From Membranipora membranacea (taxonomy: Eukaryota; Bryozoa; Gymnolaemata; Cheilostomatida; Membraniporidae): a stretch of DNA of 64,000 nt. Location: the NCBI GenBank assembly GCA_914767715.1, contig OU612073.1, positions 24,306,001 to 24,370,000 on the forward strand, given 5' to 3'. The notes under the pieces are model-generated. The model did no database searches. It was not told where the DNA came from and saw only the letters and a program-made list of their open reading frames with translations. Shown here piece by piece: positions 11,801-22,344 of the stretch (within the stretch, counting starts at the first letter, position 1; each line of letters starts with the position of its first letter). The position numbers and the translations under genes are program-made.

Positions 11801-14708
11801 TAAAGTGCAAACCATGCATGTTTTTTTTGCAGATCATTTTCTCCAAGCCAAACATCTTTACGTTACAGCTTATTACCTGCAAAATAAAATGCTGGTGGTG
11901 GTTGTTGCTTGGCAGCTGACTATGTCTAGGAAAGAATAGTAGTCACCACTGATACTGTATTAAATATTTATGGGACCACAGTTCTCATCCATATTGTAAA
12001 ATAGATAATTTTTAGTAGGGCAGTAATAATGATATTGTCTTGTGCTTACTTTTTAACTGTACTGATTTCCATTCAGAGCTAGCTGAGTTTCATAAGAATG
12101 TGTTCCGGTTAGAATCAGAAGATCAGCATAATAAGAGAATGGCTCTGTTAGACAGAAGAGCAGATGACCTCGGCAGACACAAACAGAGAAAGAACAAGCG
12201 TGAGAAGGTAATTACAATCCGCCACTCGACATCAGCAACTATTATCGGCTAATCCTCTTTTCTCAGGATTATGGCATTAAACTGTCTATCCAGCATTGGA
12301 GAGGACTATCATGGATTAACTTTCAGCAAATGATCTAAAACAATATTGTCTGCTCAGTATCAGTTTCTAATGAACATCATCTTTGAAACACATTTCGATA
12401 AGCGGGTCCTCATCTTAATAATAATTACAAACTACACGAGTTCAGTCATAAATGATATAATGAGTAGAAGATTTAGTTCAAACTTTAATACATGTTGTAC
12501 AAGTTGGGAGTTGTCCCCCTTGACAGCCTTTTCTAATTGAGAAAGGGATTTTTGTCATCTGTTTTGAGCTATGCTGCATATAGATAACAACGTAGGCATA
12601 AGACAATGCAGTTTACTAGAAATACTGGAATATCTAATCCCCACACTTAAGAACGACTTGTTTCCACATTATCTTTGAGGCTAATGTTTCTCATTCGTAT
12701 CTGAATTCCATCGCACTGTTCATTGTTAATTGGTAGGCAAAATGGTACACCTTATCACCTCCACACCCAGGACCGGCTCCTGGGAATTATTTGGGCTGGG
12801 CTTCACCGGGCACACACCAGAGTCCTAAGCCCTGATATTCTAAAAATAAAACTAGAGCTGACACAATCAGAGACCCATCCCAAAAATGCCAAACTAATCG
12901 GCTCAGGTGGTCAGATCATAGCTTAGTTCGATAAATTGTATAATAAACTGGAGCCAGACAGTGTGGAAGCATACTTAAGATACAACATACAGTGGTGCGC
13001 GTACCACTGCACAACACACATGTCTTCAGCTAGAAACCATGAGTCAAGCGCTCTTTCGAGGCCTTCTCTAGTACAACCTCCTCATGGCCGGCCCCAGCAG
13101 CATGAAGCCACCCCTGTGTGTTGATGAGCATCTCAATCAATCTCATCGATCCCTCAGTGCATTTTGTAAGTTTCGGTGGTTTGACACAATTGGTATGTTT
13201 ACGCTGTTGCGCAACCAGGGAGGCTGCCAACTCATCATTGTTTCAGTGCAACAATGTTCACCCCATCACTCTCATGCTTAAACTCTAAGCCAAACCAGTG
13301 CAGGGAAGTTTGCTTTCCGCAACATCGCTCATTGGCAAGGCACCCGCCCCTCGTGCCATAGTTCACTACACAAATTCACCACTTTGAGCATAGTACAACT
13401 CATACACAAGTCAGAGAGATGACTTGTTTGCGCTACAGCCAGTGGGCTGACTGTGATCTCCTGTCTCGCTCTGCCTGCCTTTTATGCAATGGCCAAGCTT
13501 TTAATCCTATGTTTGTAATGCCTTAGATTTAACTCAGACTCACTTTGATTTTTCACCCTGCAGAGATTAAAATACTTTAATTTGAGTACTAAAGGCATAA
13601 TCCCGCTTAGCCTTCTACCCCGGGCAGTTTGCTAATCATCACTTAATCCCCTCAATCTAATCTTTACAAGGATTATAAACAAAGGAATTGCTGGCCAACT
13701 CCTGCAAAACAAAGTGAGTGTGTTAAACCCCAGCATACAAGCAATAGGATTACTTAGCTTTTGTCTTCACACAGTGCTGTTGCCAAATCCATGCAGATGC
13801 GCTTTCTGCCTCATGTACTATGCTTTTTGTGGCTTGTTTGAGTTCTCTGCCTGACAGCCCAACTCTAGTCAGAAATTTGGTAGCTGATCTAGCCCGAATA
13901 ATTCGCAACTCCAACCTTTGTCTTGGCATTGTGTCACTAGATCTTCGTATCTTGTCAGTTTTCTCTCATGCGCGTTTGACAGATTTTCTTCCCAAGGCAC
14001 CGTGAATTCCATCAGTATTAGTGCTTTTTCTTTGTCAGACCAGACAATTGAGTCTGGTCTTTGGTTCGTGATCACAATATGCTGTGGCATGCTGAGCTGC
14101 TCTGTGAGGTTGCATCTCACCTGCCATTCTCCGCTATTCATCAATCCCTTTTTGCGCAAAATCTTTTCACGCGCTTCACCACCAGCATTAGCATATTCAC
14201 ACTTCTCCGTGACATATTTACACAACACTTTCAGGACTGGATTATGCCTATACGTGTATCTTCCCAGGCTCTGCGGGCAATTCGACAGAATATGTCGAAG
14301 TGTGCCCTTGGCCGAGCACTACTTAAGAATACTTAAGATTACTTAGCTCTTTCATACCAGAGACAAAGATTAAGAATGTATCTTGGGATCTTGCAGACTT
14401 ACCTAGCTAGAAAGTTTGAGGCCAAGGAATTTTTTAACAATCAACACCACTTCATACTGGTACATGTTTTTCTCTTTTTATTCTAGGTACAGAAAGCATC
14501 TAGCCAGCGACCAATCTCTGCTGAGCCTTATCAAGTGCTTCCACCGATCACACCTGAGTATAACGATGATATCGATCTTGAACAGGAGAGGGTTTTAGAA
14601 CTTGAAGATGCGATGAACGACTTGGACAACTTTGATGAAAGTCACCAGCTCACATACAGGGTTCAGGGCAAGGAACCAGTCGACGAACATGCAATAAAAT
14701 TTGACTGA
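8873..14708 (+). CDS. Unrecognised protein, five 3' exons (partial at 5' end)
   Basis: Exons 8873-8988, 9749-10034, 11669-11707, 12077-12207 and 14487-14708 join with agreeing phases (0, 1, 1, 0) and end at a TGA. About 264 residues are covered. The first part (FRIVLQEVVCNFAHAQYLVV and on) looks globular and well ordered. The next part is strongly charged and helical (LAEFHKNVFRL, then HKQRKNKREK). The C-terminus has a PITPEYNDDIDLEQERVLEL segment that could be a short coiled coil. No catalytic motif is visible and I do not recognise the family. The 5' end is missing: exon 1 enters in phase 1 and no upstream exon could be joined. A candidate exon near 9650-9705 was rejected for wrong phase. 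Exon 8873-8988 is the least certain. Confidence 0.6.
9497..9587. repeat. Perfect 29-bp hairpin flanked by direct repeats
   Basis: Arms 9505-9533 and 9550-9578 are exact reverse complements (CATAGGACTGCCGCAGTTCC, then TGATTTTGG) around a 16-bp GC-rich loop. The direct repeat CTCAGGAA(C) at 9497-9505 and 9579-9587 flanks the hairpin like an 8-9-bp target-site duplication. It lies in the intron between 8988 and 9749. Confidence 0.85.
10429..10515 (-). other. Possible minus-strand exon inside a plus-strand intron
   Basis: On the minus strand an acceptor-like AACATAATCACCAG is followed by an open frame containing PEPQKDIPIPDDVDVELLEP and a strong donor (CAAG/GTAAGA). No neighbouring exon in matching phase was found, so it may be chance or an exon relic. 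Confidence 0.25.
13750..14313 (-). pseudogene. Broken 3' ORF of a non-LTR retroelement with endonuclease-like motif
   Basis: The minus strand encodes GTLRHILSNCPQSLGRYTYR, then RPDSIVWSDKEKALILMEFT and VPWEE, then NAHERKLTRYEDLV. I recognise this from the C-terminal part of repeat-encoded proteins common in marine invertebrate genomes (typically RYTWRHD, PDIVLWS, ELTVPWEE). The RPD-x(n)-EFT pattern resembles a PD-(D/E)XK nuclease core. The frame then shifts by one near 13.89 kb: the expected ending (TKFLTRVGLSGRELKQATKS, then ASAWIW) continues in another frame to a stop at 13750. No reverse transcriptase core is present nearby, so this is a truncated dead copy inside the last intron of the plus-strand gene. 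The low-copy-like GC-richer sequence at 12.7-13.7 kb may be its 3' flank. Confidence 0.7.
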
Positions 14709-15269
14709 CTCTCACGATGAAATTATTTTGGTTTAAGTCCCCAAGACCATTACATACCAGCACCCGAGCAGCATGTATAACATTCGATGGTTAAGCACAG
14801 TAGTGAACTAGGAGAGGAGAGGAGAGAGGAGAGGAGAGTTGTCATAACAGACACATTGAGAAGACAACTCAGGCAACTGTATGATGCCACGCAAACTATT
14901 GTGCACAGGTGCACAGATGCTAATGGAGGATTTCTGTTATAACTTTATGGTTATAACTTAGATACGTAACAATAGCAATCTACAAGAACTCTTTTTATTT
15001 CCATTGAAGCTGATTTCCGGATGGTTTTTATTAAGCTCTAATTGAAAGGATTATTTTTTGTATATAATCAATATTTATGAAAAACATCCCGATTAAATGT
15101 TCAACAGGTATTGCAACCAAGTCTGTCCTAGTTAATTGAGAATGTTTTTTTTGTCTTCAAAGTTTGTGATATGCATAGCATTTTATGATATAGCAGAAGT
15201 GCCAGCTTATGGACTAAAATGGGCTGGTTTTCCATAGCTTAGCCAATGTTGACTGACCATAGCCTACTC
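14709..15269. other. 3' flank of the plus-strand gene, no further gene
   Basis: Contains a short GAGAGGAGAGGAGA purine repeat at about 14810-14840 and AT-rich sequence. No exon recognised. Confidence 0.35.
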
Positions 15270-16124
15270 TATACACTTTCGGTAACTGTAAATTGCTGAA
15301 CAGGCTGAACATGCTGAACAGCTGAACAGAATTTCTCAGACTACTATTTATGCACAAGCCAACTCCATATATTCTACTGGATACTTATTTTAAGTTTGCA
15401 ATTGCCTTTGTTTCTTTCTATTATTTTATCCACAGTAAGTTTTAGGGTATTTACACTTAGTGAATGGATGGAAGGAACCCCCAACCCCCCTTCCCAAACA
15501 CAGCTTGTCAAGACTGGCTAGATGAAAGGATTGCATTGTGCTGAATAATATTTCTGGTTTCCTAAAATTTCCAGATTTGGTAGATTAATGGCTTCATTTG
15601 CTTGCCCTCATTGATATGAATTTATGGATCAATGGTAAAACACAAAATGGCTATTTGTGACGATATGCCATCAGTATAAGGCTTAGTGTCAGGACATAAA
15701 TGAACTTAAAAATCTTGCAGCTTATACATTACGCATGATTGGAGTTCCAGTAACAACCTTAAAAGACTCAGGCAAGCGCTGCTTGACCAAAGTTTACGAG
15801 GGTCAGCTATAACAGATTCTGAACTTGTGGACAAATTAAAGATGAGAATTGCTGTCCAGCAACCATACATGAATAGCCATGCGCCTGCTCAGGGTTAGAT
15901 ATGGTACATGTAATTTATATCATTAAGTGCTCTAAAACGAATATATAAGGTGCCAGCAGGAACTTAGTGACTCATTATTCTCACTAAATCATTTGGCTAG
16001 GAGGAATGTGTTTGAGAAGTTATAGTCAGCCACAGTAAAAAATACAAAAAATAATTCTAGTCTGAGAAATTCTGTTCAGCTGTTCAGTCTGTTCAGCAAT
16101 TTGCAGTTACCGACTCTAGAGTAT
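15270..16124. mobile_element. ~850-bp TIR element (DNA-transposon relic)
   Basis: The ends are long inverted repeats. The left arm (15270-15351) contains CGGTAACTGTAAATTGCTGA, GAACAGCTGAACAGAATTTC and TCAGACTA. The right arm (16048-16124) reads as the same sequence in reverse complement, about 75 bp with few mismatches; both outer ends begin TATAC. The interior has no intact transposase, only an open stretch near 15780-15900 that I cannot identify. The truncated F-box homology starts about 12 bp beyond the right end. Confidence 0.75.
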
Positions 16125-16135
16125 ATAATAACTCT

Positions 16136-16908
16136 ATGAGCGCAGCACAGTTTGAGAAGCTTGATTTAACAGACACGATAGATCTTTGCGGGGATTTAGT
16201 GGCTCAGGTATCACAAAAGTTACGGAGTTTAAAACACTTGCGCTTAAAAATGGCCCCCGGAACCGAAACCAATTCACAACATCTATACTTCCCTTCCCTG
16301 CTAAGCCTCAAGACTAAATTAAGGTATAAGAGGTTTTTTGGCTCAATCACAAGTAACTATAAGCTCATTTCTAATATGCTGAGAAATTCTCCAAACATCA
16401 GGGCACTAGATCTTTGTGAAGGAGACAATAGATATAAGGATGTTGACCGCAGTGAAAACTTTGCTGATATCTTGAGATTTGTCGGTTCGTGTCCCAACCT
16501 GAAGTTTGTTAATGTATCGGGTAGTGGGAACGTGGTGTTCTCAAACTACTCACTGAATTGCCGTACCTTGAGGTACATATCGCTCTTGGTACTACCAGTA
16601 CAGATGTACTACTGGACGAAAAGAAACCTGAACAAGGATCTAAACAGCTGGTCAGTTTACTCGTTGAGAACAATCCGAGTTGGATAGATCAGCTACCGAG
16701 CCTGTCGTACAAGTATATCGCCGGTCATGTGTACATGAAGAGTGCAGATAACATCACATGGAGGCGAGTGCACCGGGGATCTTATCATTGGAAGAAAGCG
16801 CAGGGCTGGAGTTATTTACATTTACCGGATGAATACGATTTCACGAGTAGGTATGAAACTCCAGGTACAGCTTTGCAATTATCTATACAGAAAGGACTAA
16901 GCAACTGA
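16136..16908 (+). pseudogene. 5'-truncated, frameshifted copy of the downstream F-box gene
   Basis: It aligns with residues from about 262 to the end of the intact gene at 19909-21450, including LVAQVSQKL, CPNLKFVNVS, LLVENNPSWIDQLPSLSYKY and the final ALQLSIQKGL. The F-box and the first half are missing. A 10-bp deletion after GGGAACGTGG (about 16532; the intact copy has GCCATAAAGG there) shifts the frame, so no single frame covers the copy. The 3' flank up to about 17140 also resembles the 3' UTR of the intact gene (TATTCAGGAAGT, TTTATAAAACATT), so this is a DNA-level duplication rather than a retrocopy. The second half is far closer to the intact gene than the first. Confidence 0.85.
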
Positions 16909-17389
16909 ATATAAACACTGACCTATGATAGAGGAAAGGTAGTGATAGGCTATGATTTTATCATAATTGAGACGTAGTCAGCAAGCTCTTAAATTTTGTG
17001 GCAATGATACAGTAGTTAACCGTTCAAATAATGAATAATCATGATATAACTATTCAGGAAGTGTACAACAGATTTATAAAACATTCTTTTTGTTATAATA
17101 TTTGAAAAGCGATTTTTGTTCTTTATTTCTATGTTGTATTAAAATCTAAAGCTTTTGTGAAGCTCATACAAATACCCTAGATCTTACTACAGATAACTTT
17201 AACCCTCCCCTGTACTCGCACTCATGAAAGAAAAAAGGGCACTAAAATGACACTAGGTGGGGTGCTGTAAGCTCTCTCTCTAGGTTCTTTTTTTTTACAA
17301 AATTAACCAAAAACTCCGATAAGTCCCTATAGAGCCGATTCTGACATGGAAAATTCAATTATTGTGATTTTATGGCGCTATATTCATCA

Positions 17390-17515
17390 TTCTAGAGGAG
17401 GCAGTGCCTCCCTGCCCTGTCTCCCTCCCTGCCCTGCCTCCCTCCCTGCCCTGCCTTCCGCCCTACCTCCCTGCCATGCCTCCCTACCCTGCCTCCCGCC
17501 CTGCCCGCCCCGCCT
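17390..17515. repeat. CCCTGCCT low-complexity tract
   Basis: About 125 bp of diverged CTCCCTGCC repeats, with no coding interpretation. Confidence 0.85.
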
Positions 17516-19908
17516 GGATTAAATTTATAAACCTCACTTGTTATTGCTATTGCTCATCAATGCCCTAATAGTTGCGCCAATTTGTGAATAAAGAAATGAC
17601 ATTTTTAGTCTAGTCAACAATGCCTTATATGGCAGTAACATATTAACATCGAAACTTTAAGAAAGGCTTGTTTTTGAATTAATTGATTGCATTAAATTTT
17701 TGCTTGGATAGAACAAGTTGCAGCATTATAAACTCTACTTAGTATCAGAATACTTAAAGGCATAAAATACTTCGCCAGGACTTGTTGTCAACAACTTGTT
17801 CAGTTGGACTTCAATGTCCGTCTCCTAAAGTTGAGAACAACAACTGACACTGTGGATCTCGGTAAGTTTGGTCCTATTCTTACTTGACTAGGTATTCCTG
17901 TCCACTTAGACTCTAATTGTCATAAACACAACTTGGTATCGGTTTACTTTGATTTCTATTTCAAACCAAAGTTTGATAATATTGAAATGTTGTGCTCATT
18001 TCATGACTCAATATAAATGTTGCCATTGTTAAAAAATCTCATATAAAACTGAAAAAAAGCTTTTTGGGTCCGAAATATTTCTGGACGGTATTTAGTGCAT
18101 TCATCATTAGCACGGAAGGATCTCTTGAGATTATTAAAACTAATGCGACTAAAATGTGGATGAGACTGGCTACTAGAAATATGTTCAAAATGTATGGCAC
18201 AGCAAGAAAAAATAAAATCATTGTGTAGCGGTCTAGAATGGAAAGCTAACCTGTCAGTGTGACTCATATCGGGGGTAATAATCTTAGTGGCACTGCTCTG
18301 AATTGCTCTAGTTTATCCAAGCAGGGGCTCCATAAAATAAAATGGAGTTAAGTCAGCGCATGGAATAGATCTTTGTCAGCAAAAAGGAGATGAGCTTACA
18401 GTACATGGCCAGATAGCTGGTCGAAATCAATGACCACCTGTAAAGGGGCGCATCACCAGTTATATAACCCCACATCAATGGCCATTGATAGCCATGCTTA
18501 TTTTATGTTATGTCCCAACAAAACAAGAGATGTCTCAATGTTTTTTTTATTTTCTACAATTTTGGCTTTTCAGCTACAACTACAAAACTGAGGCCACAAT
18601 CAACCAGATATTAATAATAAGATATTTATTATGAGACTTTTATTCAATATTTTAGAACAATGATTGCGTTTTATGTGTGATCAAATACCGAAATCAGATG
18701 TTTTGATCTTAAGATATGCCTGTAGCAGATAAATTAAGTAAAATGAATTATAAGTTTAACGTAATGAACATTATTGCTGCTTCTAGTATAGCGGAGTTAT
18801 CTTCCTCTTCAGTATGGGAGATAACTTCAATCACATGTAGTCAGTTCCTTGTATGATTACTCAGTATAAGCTGACTTGCGTGAAGCCTTAAAAGCTTGAA
18901 AGCAATGAACTAAATTACTAGTTCATTGTTGAAAGTAATAGACCCTTTTATTTAGTTTTAAATTTCATTTGTTTGTATATGTTACGATGGTTATACCAAA
19001 TAAAATGCTTTGAATAGAAATTAAATCTTTGCTTACTCGTGATGTTCGACGGAGGAAAAAATGGTTTTAACACTGAGAAGATAAATAGAACATTGGCAAC
19101 TGCTCAGCATCCTAAAAGTGGAGTGGAGTGGAGGTACAGCCACAAAGACGAGATGTAAGGTAGTACCACGCCTCAGTCTCTGCCAAACTCTACTCTTTTG
19201 AGAATAGATCTACTCTTTTTCCAATTCTACTCTCTACTCTTCTGCTTTTTTTTCAGAAAGCATGGTAATCTACTTTTTTTAAAGTTTGAGCTCATGCCGT
19301 ACCTATTTGTATACTATACCACAGTGTGTAAAGTCTTGGTCCATCGGTATATTGCTTCAGGTATCCACAGAGCCCTTAATTAAGGCATCAATGCATAAGA
19401 AATTCCACAGGAGGCGCCACATTTTTATGCACAAATAGACATTTACACAAATAGACATTTTTAGACATAAATAGTTGGCAGCCGTGCTGTTGAAGCTGTT
19501 TCAAGTCTGTGGTCAATGGATTATAACAAATAGTGGGGTAGACAGCTGGGTGAGTGCATAATAATATCCTAAGCAGCTCAATGTATTCTACATACTCAGA
19601 TGATGCTTCTACTCTTTCTGTTTAATATGGTTACTGTAATTTTGCTTATGAACTGAGCATAAGTACTAAGTTTTCATGAAGTTTCACAGCCCCTCCCCCC
19701 CCCCCCCCCCCCCTACTGTTTACTATCATTAAATATTTACATACAAGTACTGATCTGTTATCTTTGAGGTGATATTTCCTAATAAAACATGTTAGTAAGT
19801 TGAGGAAGTAAAGCTCTTGCTCACATCAGTTCATTACAGACACAGATAAAGTAGGGCAACGATTGTCCATACATATCACATTCATCACCTCACGCCACTG
19901 AGATCATC
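17516..19908. other. Intergenic stretch between the F-box pseudogene and gene
   Basis: AT-rich. A poly-C tract of about 20 bases lies at 19687-19713, 200 bp before the F-box start codon. No exon recognised. Some minus-strand codons at 18.0-18.27 kb look repeat-derived, but I could not assign them. Confidence 0.4.
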
Positions 19909-21450
19909 ATGGCCTCCTCAACTCTGGCATCAAAGAGACAAGCATCACACACAGAAGCTACAAATCTTCACTTTGACGTGCTATTACACATGTTCAAGTT
20001 TCTGGACCAGAAAACATTAGGTAGGTGTGCTAAGGTCTGCAGAAGTTGGAGAACGGTAGCTTATCAGACATCATTGTGGTCTGACTGCCTGTTTGAGATT
20101 CCTGCTACAGGTCTCTGTGAAGAGGCAGCATTAAGTCTCACGTCTCGAGGTGTGACAGCAGTATCAGTCAAACAAAACTGGCTCAGTATAATGCCTACAC
20201 ACAGTCACGAGAACCCCTATCCCTATGATTGGTACTTTGATACAGATCATAGTTTTCACACACGCTATAAAATAAGAGATTCACAGAAACACAATTTTCT
20301 TTTATGCGAGGATCAGTTGACACCCATATTGAGATGCTGCACAGAAACCCTGCGAGTTGAGATATTGGTTGTTATGGACTCACCGCTCCAATTTAATATG
20401 GCTACAAAGTTCACAGGGCTGAGAAAGCTCTGTCTGATAGATCCTGATATTGACATTGAAGCTTTTGTTGGAATTCTCGGATTGATGGAAAATCTGGATC
20501 AGCTGTATATCAACTCTAAAAATCGGTATGTAGAAAGCTGCGGAATCTTTCAGAAGAAGGACAAGCGTAGATTCAACTGCTTTGATGTCTTACAAGATGT
20601 AGTCCGTAGTAAGCAAAGTCTGTGCTCCTTAGAGTTGGTCAGTCTTAATTGGAGTATATCATATAGACCTCCTCCTGAACTACACTTTGGTAACACAGCC
20701 CAACTGGAAAAGCTGGTTTTAACGGACACAATGAATCTTTGTGAACATTTAGTTGCCCAGGTATCACAGAAGTTACCGCACTTGAAACATTTACACTTGA
20801 CCAAACTTACAACTGGTAACCCGACTAATTTACGAGCGTGCTTCCCTGCCCTACAGAGCCTCACTACACAGCTGGTTGAAACCGAGCCCAGTAATGAGCT
20901 CATATCTAATATATTACATAACTCTCCAAACCTGACAGCACTAGACCTTAGTGAAGGAGTGGATAGACCTAAGGATGACGACAGTAGTGAGCGCTTTGCC
21001 GTCTGCTTAAGACTGATCAGTTTGTGTCCAAACCTGAAGTTTGTCAATGTATCGGCTAGTGGGAACGTGGGCCATAAAGGTGTTCTCAAACTACTCACTG
21101 ATTTGCCGCACCTTGAGGTACTAATTGCTCTCAGTACTACCAGTACAGATGTACTACTGGAGGAAGAGAAACCAGAACAAGGATCTAAACAGCTGGTCAG
21201 TTTACTCGTTGAGAACAATCCGAGTTGGATAGATCAGCTACCGAGCCTGTCGTACAAGTATATCGCCGGCCATGTGTACATGAAGAGTGCAGATAACATC
21301 ACATGGAGAAGAGTGCACCGGGGATCTCATCATTGGAAGAAAGCGTTTGGCTGGAGTTACTTTCATTTACCAGATGAATACGATTTCACGAGTAGGTATG
21401 ATACTCCAGGTACAGCTTTGCAGTTATCTATACAAAAAGGACTACGTTGA
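19909..21450 (+). CDS. F-box protein with leucine-rich C-terminal region, single exon
   Basis: A 513-residue uninterrupted frame. Residues 19-62 form an F-box (FDVLLHMFKFLDQKTLGRCA, then VCRSW, W57), of the type that binds Skp1 in SCF ubiquitin ligases. The rest contains irregular leucine-rich segments (LRKLCLIDPDIDIEAFVGIL; LEKLVLTDT; LPHLKHLHL; SPNLTALDL; CPNLKFVNVS; LPHLEVLIAL) typical of FBXL-like substrate-binding repeats. The C-terminal ~80 residues are not LRR-like. The substrate is unknown. The start is the first ATG of the frame and gives a complete F-box. There are no introns, unlike every other gene here, which suggests retroposition or a lineage-expanded F-box family. The 3' UTR has a variant poly(A) signal ATTAAA at 21701-21706. 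The long opposite-strand frame is its shadow. Confidence 0.9.
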   Translation: MASSTLASKRQASHTEATNLHFDVLLHMFKFLDQKTLGRCAKVCRSWRTVAYQTSLWSDCLFEIPATGLCEEAALSLTSRGVTAVSVKQNWLSIMPTHSHENPYPYDWYFDTDHSFHTRYKIRDSQKHNFLLCEDQLTPILRCCTETLRVEILVVMDSPLQFNMATKFTGLRKLCLIDPDIDIEAFVGILGLMENLDQLYINSKNRYVESCGIFQKKDKRRFNCFDVLQDVVRSKQSLCSLELVSLNWSISYRPPPELHFGNTAQLEKLVLTDTMNLCEHLVAQVSQKLPHLKHLHLTKLTTGNPTNLRACFPALQSLTTQLVETEPSNELISNILHNSPNLTALDLSEGVDRPKDDDSSERFAVCLRLISLCPNLKFVNVSASGNVGHKGVLKLLTDLPHLEVLIALSTTSTDVLLEEEKPEQGSKQLVSLLVENNPSWIDQLPSLSYKYIAGHVYMKSADNITWRRVHRGSHHWKKAFGWSYFHLPDEYDFTSRYDTPGTALQLSIQKGLR

Positions 21451-21700
21451 TCAATGTTAGCGTTTCATATATATAACAGAGTCTATAGATAACCCTGTCT
21501 CTGTAAATAAGACATAGCCAGAGAGCAGTTTTAGTTTCAATGTTATGATTCAGGAAGAAACGTTTTCGAATAATTAATGATAACCTAAGGAGAATATGAT
21601 TATTCAGGAAGTCTTCACAAATTTATAAAACATTATAATATCATTCTGTAAATTTTTTATGATATTGTTGTACGATTTTCTTCCCTTATTTCTATATTAT

Positions 21701-21706
21701 ATTAAA
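21701..21706 (+). terminator. Poly(A) signal (ATTAAA) of the F-box gene
   Basis: About 250 bases after the stop codon. The same position in the duplicated pseudogene flank (around 17137) has TATTAAAA, supporting a shared 3' UTR. Confidence 0.5.
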
Positions 21707-22344
21707 CCACAATGATGACCTGAGACCTTTATTGCTGTGTTATCTCAAGTGTGAGCTACTCATCATCTCACCGAAGAGAACCAAGTGGACTAGGAGAGCA
21801 ATCCTATTAAATATTAGCACACCTGTGTCCAGTACACTAGAAGATACGACGTTGAGCATTTGTAGTTACAGAAGGTTCGGATGTTTAACAAGTGGCCAAA
21901 TAGCAATATTAACAGTTATTTACATCTTCCCCATGAACTCCACGGTAGTAATGTAACAAACACTGAGTGTCCAGTAGAAATTCCTTTTGTGTTTATAAGC
22001 AAATAGTGAAAATATAGTATAATTAATTATATAGTAGTTATTATGTGAGCCAACGGTTTACATTGTGTCATTTGCGTGTAATGTTTTAGCAGTGTTCTGA
22101 TTTGATAAAATTCGCCCAAAATCATACTATAGATAACCTACAGTGGGAGATAACTTATCAGGCTACTAATAATACCGAGTGTCCGGTCTACGATGCTATC
22201 TAACAATGCAAGGTTAACTCAACATCTCATACTGTGTTATCTTATCATTTGACATGATAAAAGGCCAGAATGGTAGGCAGTGGTTCTTGATGTTCTGAAT
22301 GCCTCGCTGAAGCTTACTGCATCAAATGATCCTGGGTAAATAAC

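Noticed and set aside
11834-11940. Possible extra exon after a T-rich acceptor (HHFLQAKHLYVTAYYLQNKM)
   Set aside because: No donor gives phase 1 for the next exon, while skipping it joins 11707 to 12077 in phase.
19687-19713. Poly-C tract as a functional element
   Set aside because: Similar homopolymer C or G runs occur at 28073, 32121, 37313 and 63941, so this looks like genome-wide simple sequence, possibly with assembly uncertainty.
20550-21218. 222-codon open frame opposite the F-box gene
   Set aside because: Antisense shadow of a real coding exon; the F-box strand has a recognisable domain and a duplicated homologue.
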